Shown: piece by piece, positions 59,407 through 64,000 of the stretch
How the letters are laid out: every line of letters begins with the position of its first letter
How positions within the stretch are numbered: position 1 is the stretch's first letter
Assembly (NCBI GenBank): GCA_021234155.1
Contig: JAJEKV010000024.1
Coordinates: 18,643,858-18,707,857 of the forward strand
Origin: Isoetes taiwanensis
Taxonomy: Eukaryota; Streptophyta; Lycopodiopsida; Isoetales; Isoetaceae
Direction of reading: 5' to 3'
Length of the DNA: 64,000 nucleotides
Notes under the pieces: model-generated
What the model saw: the letters and a program-made list of their open reading frames with translations, nothing else
The model's database searches: none
Told to the model about the DNA's origin: nothing
Position numbers and translations under genes: made by a program

Positions 59407-60160
59407 AAACGAGGTGCACCCTGGACTACCACAGTCGTCGGATTCGTCAATCTTACGACCCCGATCGTATGTTGGGGCTTGTGAGCACCTCTCGTTTCGC
59501 ATATGTAGCAAAATAACAGGGGGTTCCAGGGGGGTTTGATATGGATGTAAAAATAACGATTCCTGAAATCATAGACAATATATCTATTAAACAATTGAAT
59601 GAGTTGTTATAAAAAAAAACATAGATTCAAGATAAAAAATAATCACATTAGCTCACTGGGTATGTTGGTTAAAGTTGTCTATTAGGATCTTGAGTTATTT
59701 TGGTAGAGGTTCAAGCCCTCGTATTTCGTATTCTAAAATCTTAGGCAAAGCCATATAGAGGTTCAATATTCCCTCAAAACCTTAGGCAAAATCGTATTTC
59801 ATATTTCAAAATCATAGGCACCTCCAATCATAAATGACTATAAGCAAAACGAGAGGTGCCCAGAGGTCCCAACATATGTTCTGGGTCGTAGGATCGATGA
59901 ATCCGACGACTGTGGTAGTCAGGGTGGACCTCGTTTATAGTCATTTATCATTGGAGGCGCCTATGATTTTGAAATATGAAATACGCGTTCGCCTAAGGTT
60001 TTAAGGGAATATTGAACCTCTATACGGCTTTGCCTAAGATTTTAGAATACGAAATACGGGGGCTTGAACCTCTACCAAAATAACTCAAGATCCTAATAAG
60101 ACTACTTTAACCAACATACCCAGTTAGCTAATGTGATTACTTTTTATCTTCAATCTATGT
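59407..60160. mobile_element. Foldback complex (A, C', B', A', B)
   Basis: Module A (59407-59497) is bounded by AAACGAGGTGC and GCACCTCTCGTTT. Then come inverted C (about 59505-59619), inverted B (about 59620-59843), inverted A (about 59844-59936) and direct B (about 59937-60160). Inverted B and B can pair over about 220 bases around the A loop, giving a 540-bp foldback. The bases next to the first A also pair (GCTACATAT on the left, ATATGTAGC on the right). The modules match 53802-54240. No coding sequence, consistent with a foldback DNA transposon or an inverted duplication of a MITE. Confidence 0.8.
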
Positions 60161-60169
60161 TTTTTTTTT

Positions 60170-60951
60170 TTTTTTTTTTATTATTATGATGAGTATATAT
60201 TTAAACATGCTCCATCACCCCAAGCTTGGGTGTATTCCTCATAACCGATGAGTACATGATGCACAACATAGGACTTGCACAAAATACACAATGATGTGAC
60301 AATCTCCCCTAAGTTTGGGAAGGTTTTGGAAAGCTGAGATGTCTAAAATGATGCTCTTGGGGCAATAACGCAAATATGGCCTTAAGGGGAATATACCTTG
60401 ACTAGAAGGCCTTCTACTTTAATTAAGCATGGTGGATATTTAATACACAAATATGTATCCTGAAATACTTGGGGCAATGGTATGACTATTGCCTTAAGAG
60501 GAGTGCACAAGGAAGAATGGTGGTTGGACTTGGGCTGGCACAAAATGTACCATGAAGTTTAGCCAGCAAACATATTGACCACAGCAGGTTACTTGGTTAC
60601 GTATACGTATACAAAAATACGAGGCAACTTGCATCTAAACCTTACCTTAAATTTCCCAAAATGCTGAAACCTAATACAATGGATTAGGTTTTCCGCCAAA
60701 AATGCCCTTGACCTAATTTGTAGCGGATGGCTTGGAAGATCCTAAAGTCTATTTCCGCTTCGCCATTGCAATCGCATTATCAATGAGGATTGATGCTTTA
60801 CTTTAGCATTCAGATGGATGGATGCCCAAGATCTGTTGCCGATTCTTTGAAAAAACCCTCTCTCTACAGTTGATTGAAGCGCTAGTCAGGGAAAGGATTT
60901 TTTTAATCTCATAGATTTCGGATCATGCTACAGAAGCGAAATATTTTCTAT
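60170..60951. repeat. Dispersed repeat of at least 0.78 kb, copy 1
   Basis: Starts with a poly(T) run and TATTATTATGATGAGTATA and is repeated in direct orientation at 63231-64000 (offset about 3060). Shared landmarks include CACCCCAAGCTTGGGTGTATT, TACGTATACGTATAC and CCAAAATGCTGAAACC. Because the second copy reaches the window edge, the true length is unknown. The poly(T) start in both copies suggests a minus-strand retroposon with a poly(A) tail. LTRs of one element are an alternative. No domains were recognised. Confidence 0.88.
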
Positions 60952-63230
60952 TAGGCTATGTTTTTGCAATCCGCTTTCTTGAACTCCTAAGGAAAATGGT
61001 ACCATAGTAGAGGTTTCATGATGGCAAAGACTCAATCCACTTTAAGCTCGCAAATGGCATCCGTGATAACCCAAGGTGATGGTGATTATTTGCAACCCGA
61101 TTGCTTAGGTTAACATTCCATTATCAAGGTTAACCGAGCAAGCTAAGGCATTGAGAGTCCGAATGATGAATTTCATGGATTAGTAGGCGTGGATCGACCA
61201 GATTGAAAAGCTTCATCAGCTTTTGCTCAAGTTCAAGCCGCGGGACGTAAGCAAAATATTTTTTTCATCATGTTCTTTCTTCTGACGATTTCCGATTGAT
61301 GATTGTGCCTTGAACTTTGTTCCACTCGCAAAAGGCATACAAATAACTCGTGATAATGGAGCTATGGATTTCGACTCAAACCGAACCAAAATTCTATTAC
61401 AACCTTATTAAATATTTGCTATTAAAAGCTCCTCCTTTTTTAACAAATGTTACCCTAATACTTAGATCTAGGTGATCAAACATATAATGGGTTAAATATA
61501 ATGTATTGCATCCTAATAGGATGTTTGTTATAGATTATGTAGATCTATATTGGCAAGACTACTTCTAGAAATAGGTTGATCTATTGAACATGCTAATTAA
61601 AAGTCGATCGCAATGTAATTTTCCAAGTGAAAATTAGGATCAAAACATATTTTTGTAGCCTATATTGTAGTTCTCCGATTCTATTGTTAAACAATGGCGT
61701 GAGCCTTGTTTTTGAATACTTAGAGGGATTGAGCAAGTTAAAGCTCATTTTGTGAAATGTTAATGACATAGGCATAAATTACTAAATTCATATCCCGTCA
61801 TGCTTAAACTAATCGAGGCAAAAGGCACAATGGGTGATCAAGGATAAACCGAGAGTCCCAATGTACCTTTTGCCCTTGCACAATTACCATTATGATGCTA
61901 ATTTGTGTATTGATTGGTCGCAGGTACGGACTCTCTTCTCATTGTAGCTTATGCTTTCAAAAGTTTTTTTCGCTTGAAGGATAATGGATCCGTCACGCAA
62001 GCTTTCCAATGGAGGCGATGTGCAACTACAATTTTGGACAGGATGTATTCTATTCTCAGGATGTATTCTATTCTCATGTAAACTCATGCTACTAGTTTGA
62101 AGCATAGTTTCTTTTTAAAAAAAACGTTTGAAGGCAAAACATTAGTCTGGTATAGCATTACGAAAAGTTCATTTTAGAAATGCTTGTGAGAATAGGCAGA
62201 TCTACAGTTACAATTTGGATTGCCTAAAAATACTTGATAGTCATTTGGGATTCTCAAATTGGCTTGTTTAATGAATACTTTATTACATTGTAATGCAATG
62301 GCTTAAAATTCTAGCAGCACATCGTGCATCAAATTGGCTTTTGTGGCAAATGTTTCAATCTTCAAAGAATTTAAATTATAACATGCTTCAAAGATAAAGA
62401 TTATGAGATTATTTATTGCTTATGCTGATTAACGTTTTATTGATGTGGATGGGACATGGGGTACCATGCTAGAAGGGCTCGCTCTAGTAATGGGAAGATA
62501 ATACTGCCAAGGGATTGACCGAGGCAGATGTCTGGTCTAGTTTTAACTAGTTCAGGCCGGGTTTTTTTTAGATACTTCTTCTCATTGGTACATCCAGTGT
62601 TGCCGCATGCCCCATGGACATTTGTCATGAGCAAGGTATGTTTTCCTAGAATACTAACTAGGAGCGAAAATATTATAACATTAAAATCATTAAGCTTAAA
62701 GAAATGTGCTAGATTGCTCGGATACAATTGGCTTACTTGTTTATTTACTTGGTTAAATGCAAATGACTTGCTTCTTTATATACTTGACTAAATGCAGGGC
62801 TGCGGCTCAAAAGGAAATTGTACAAAAGAAAGTATTTGCACTAAGCCTGACACATGTCCATTCCAGTTGGGTGGACATTATACATAACCATGACTAAGGA
62901 CAATGTTTGGCCACTAGGCCAGACAATGTTCCAGTGCCAGTTGGCTGTACACTATCCACTTTTTTGGAATAATGGATTTCCACTAGCATGGATTTCTAAT
63001 GAGATCTACTGCAAATATACAAACCACCATATGACAACACAGTGGTGTTGCAATGGCGAAATCTTCAATAAGGTATGATATAACTAGCTTGAAAATATGT
63101 TTTCATTCCAATTATGTAGGCTAATATGGGATGTGGCATAACCCCTACTGTGGTAGTGGGGGTTAGCCATCCCCATGTCTACAGTTAACTAGCTTGGTGT
63201 TATGCCCATATCCCACGGTAGGTGGTAGGG
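60952..63230. other. Anonymous region between the two repeat copies
   Basis: No transposon protein domain is seen, which argues against a simple LTR element. Near 62797 an AG is followed by a cysteine-rich open stretch (GCGSKGNCTKESICTKPDTC) that soon stops, too weak to call an exon. At about 63127-63223 a loose inverted repeat involves GGGATGTGGCATAAC and GTTATGCCCATATCCC. Confidence 0.35.
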
Positions 63231-64000
63231 TTTTTTTTATTATTATGATGAGTATACTTAAACATGCTCCATCACCCCAAGCTTGGGTGTATTCTGATAA
63301 CTGAGATGAGTACATGATGCACAACATAGGACTTGCACAAAATACACAATGATGTGACAATCTCCCCTAAGTTTGGGAAGGTTTTGGAAAGCTGAGATGT
63401 CTAAAATGATGCTCTTGGGGCAATAATGCAAATATGGCCTTAAGGGGAATATACCTTGACTAGAAGGCCTTCTACTTTAATTAAGCATGGTGGACACAAA
63501 TATGTATCCTGAAATACTTGGGACAATGGTATGACTATTGCCTTAAGAGGGGTGCACATGGAAGATTGGTGGTTGGACTTGGGCTGGCACAAAATGTACC
63601 ATGAAGTTTAGCCAGCAAACATATTGACCACAGCAGGTTACTTGGTTACGTATACGTATACAAAAATACGAGGCAACTTGCATCTAAACCTTACCTTAAA
63701 TTTCCCAAAATGCTGAAACCTAATACAATGGATTAGGTTTTCCGCCAAAAATGCCCTTGACCTAATTTGTAGCGGATGGCTTGGAAGATCCGGCCCTATT
63801 TCCGCTCAGTCATTGCACTGCATTATCAATGAGGATTGATGCTTTACTTTAGCATTCAGATGGATGGATGCCCAAGATCTGTTGCCGATTCTTTGAAAAA
63901 ACCCTCTCTCTACAGTTGATTGAAGCGGCTAGCTGTGGGAAAGCGGATTCTTTAATCTCATAGATTTCGGATCATGCTACAGAAGCGAAATATTTTCTAT
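63231..64000. repeat. Dispersed repeat, copy 2 (cut by window end)
   Basis: Direct copy of 60170-60951, mostly identical. Differences are concentrated in a few clusters, for example after TTGGAAGATCC (about 63790) and near 63927-63955. It continues beyond the window. Confidence 0.88.

Noticed and set aside
62796-62886. Cysteine-rich plus-strand stretch resembling a chitin-binding or secreted-peptide exon
   Set aside because: It runs into a stop after about 28 codons, needs a frameshift to continue, and no partner exon was found.
60170-64000. A simple LTR retrotransposon spanning the two 0.78-kb repeats
   Set aside because: No gag/pol domains, primer-binding site or polypurine tract is visible between them, and both copies begin with poly(T); left as a dispersed repeat.

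Overview
The window is nuclear DNA from a land plant with a large, repeat-rich genome. Two intron-containing plant genes can be read exon by exon, both on the minus strand. One encodes a chloroplast-type ribosome-binding factor A (3 exons, 33550-36333). The other encodes subunit 1 of the ER membrane protein complex, EMC1 (12 exons, 47607-52930). Nearly all the rest is decayed mobile DNA or anonymous sequence. The species cannot be fixed from the sequence. The mix of old copia, LINE, Helitron and MITE remnants with sparse genes would suit a gymnosperm, fern or lycophyte, but that is an inference.

Layout. 1-1282: broken copia reverse transcriptase/RNase H, followed by the start of a 3' LTR. 4077-7012: a 280-bp block followed by a broken LINE with a (TATCC)n tail. 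12477-18073: a minus-strand copia element, heavily mutated, with a Helitron-type end in one LTR, a MITE between integrase and RT, an AT-rich GTTTAAAC element near protease, and a LINE 3' end next to the other LTR. 21478-22401: remnant of an L1-type LINE (zinc-binding RT C-terminus). 22785-23035: second, intact-ended MITE copy. 23926-26597: two paralogous minus-strand first exons of an unrecognised family sharing the N-terminus MGRKKGDLN. 33206-33300: a long hairpin beside the RbfA gene. 36970-37690: a nested tandem repeat. 39582-44560: several degenerate direct and tandem repeats. 45061-45146: a tRNA-like T-arm.

53802-60160 is a rearranged zone upstream of EMC1. It holds three copies of a palindromic module, a 0.5-kb foldback, and a Helitron end at 58738. 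It also holds a short plus-strand gene fragment in which a 384-bp piece of EMC1 exon 6 has been inserted into a tandemly duplicated exon. 60170-60951 and 63231-64000 are two direct copies of a further repeat, the second cut by the window edge.

The two real genes are housekeeping genes with unrelated jobs: plastid 30S subunit maturation, and insertion of proteins into the ER membrane. They do not form a functional cluster. The most unusual local biology is the capture of EMC1 exon sequence as filler DNA 3.3 kb upstream of the gene's start codon, and the nesting of several mobile-element classes inside one copia copy. No new defence, biosynthetic or mobile system with an intact coding core was found.
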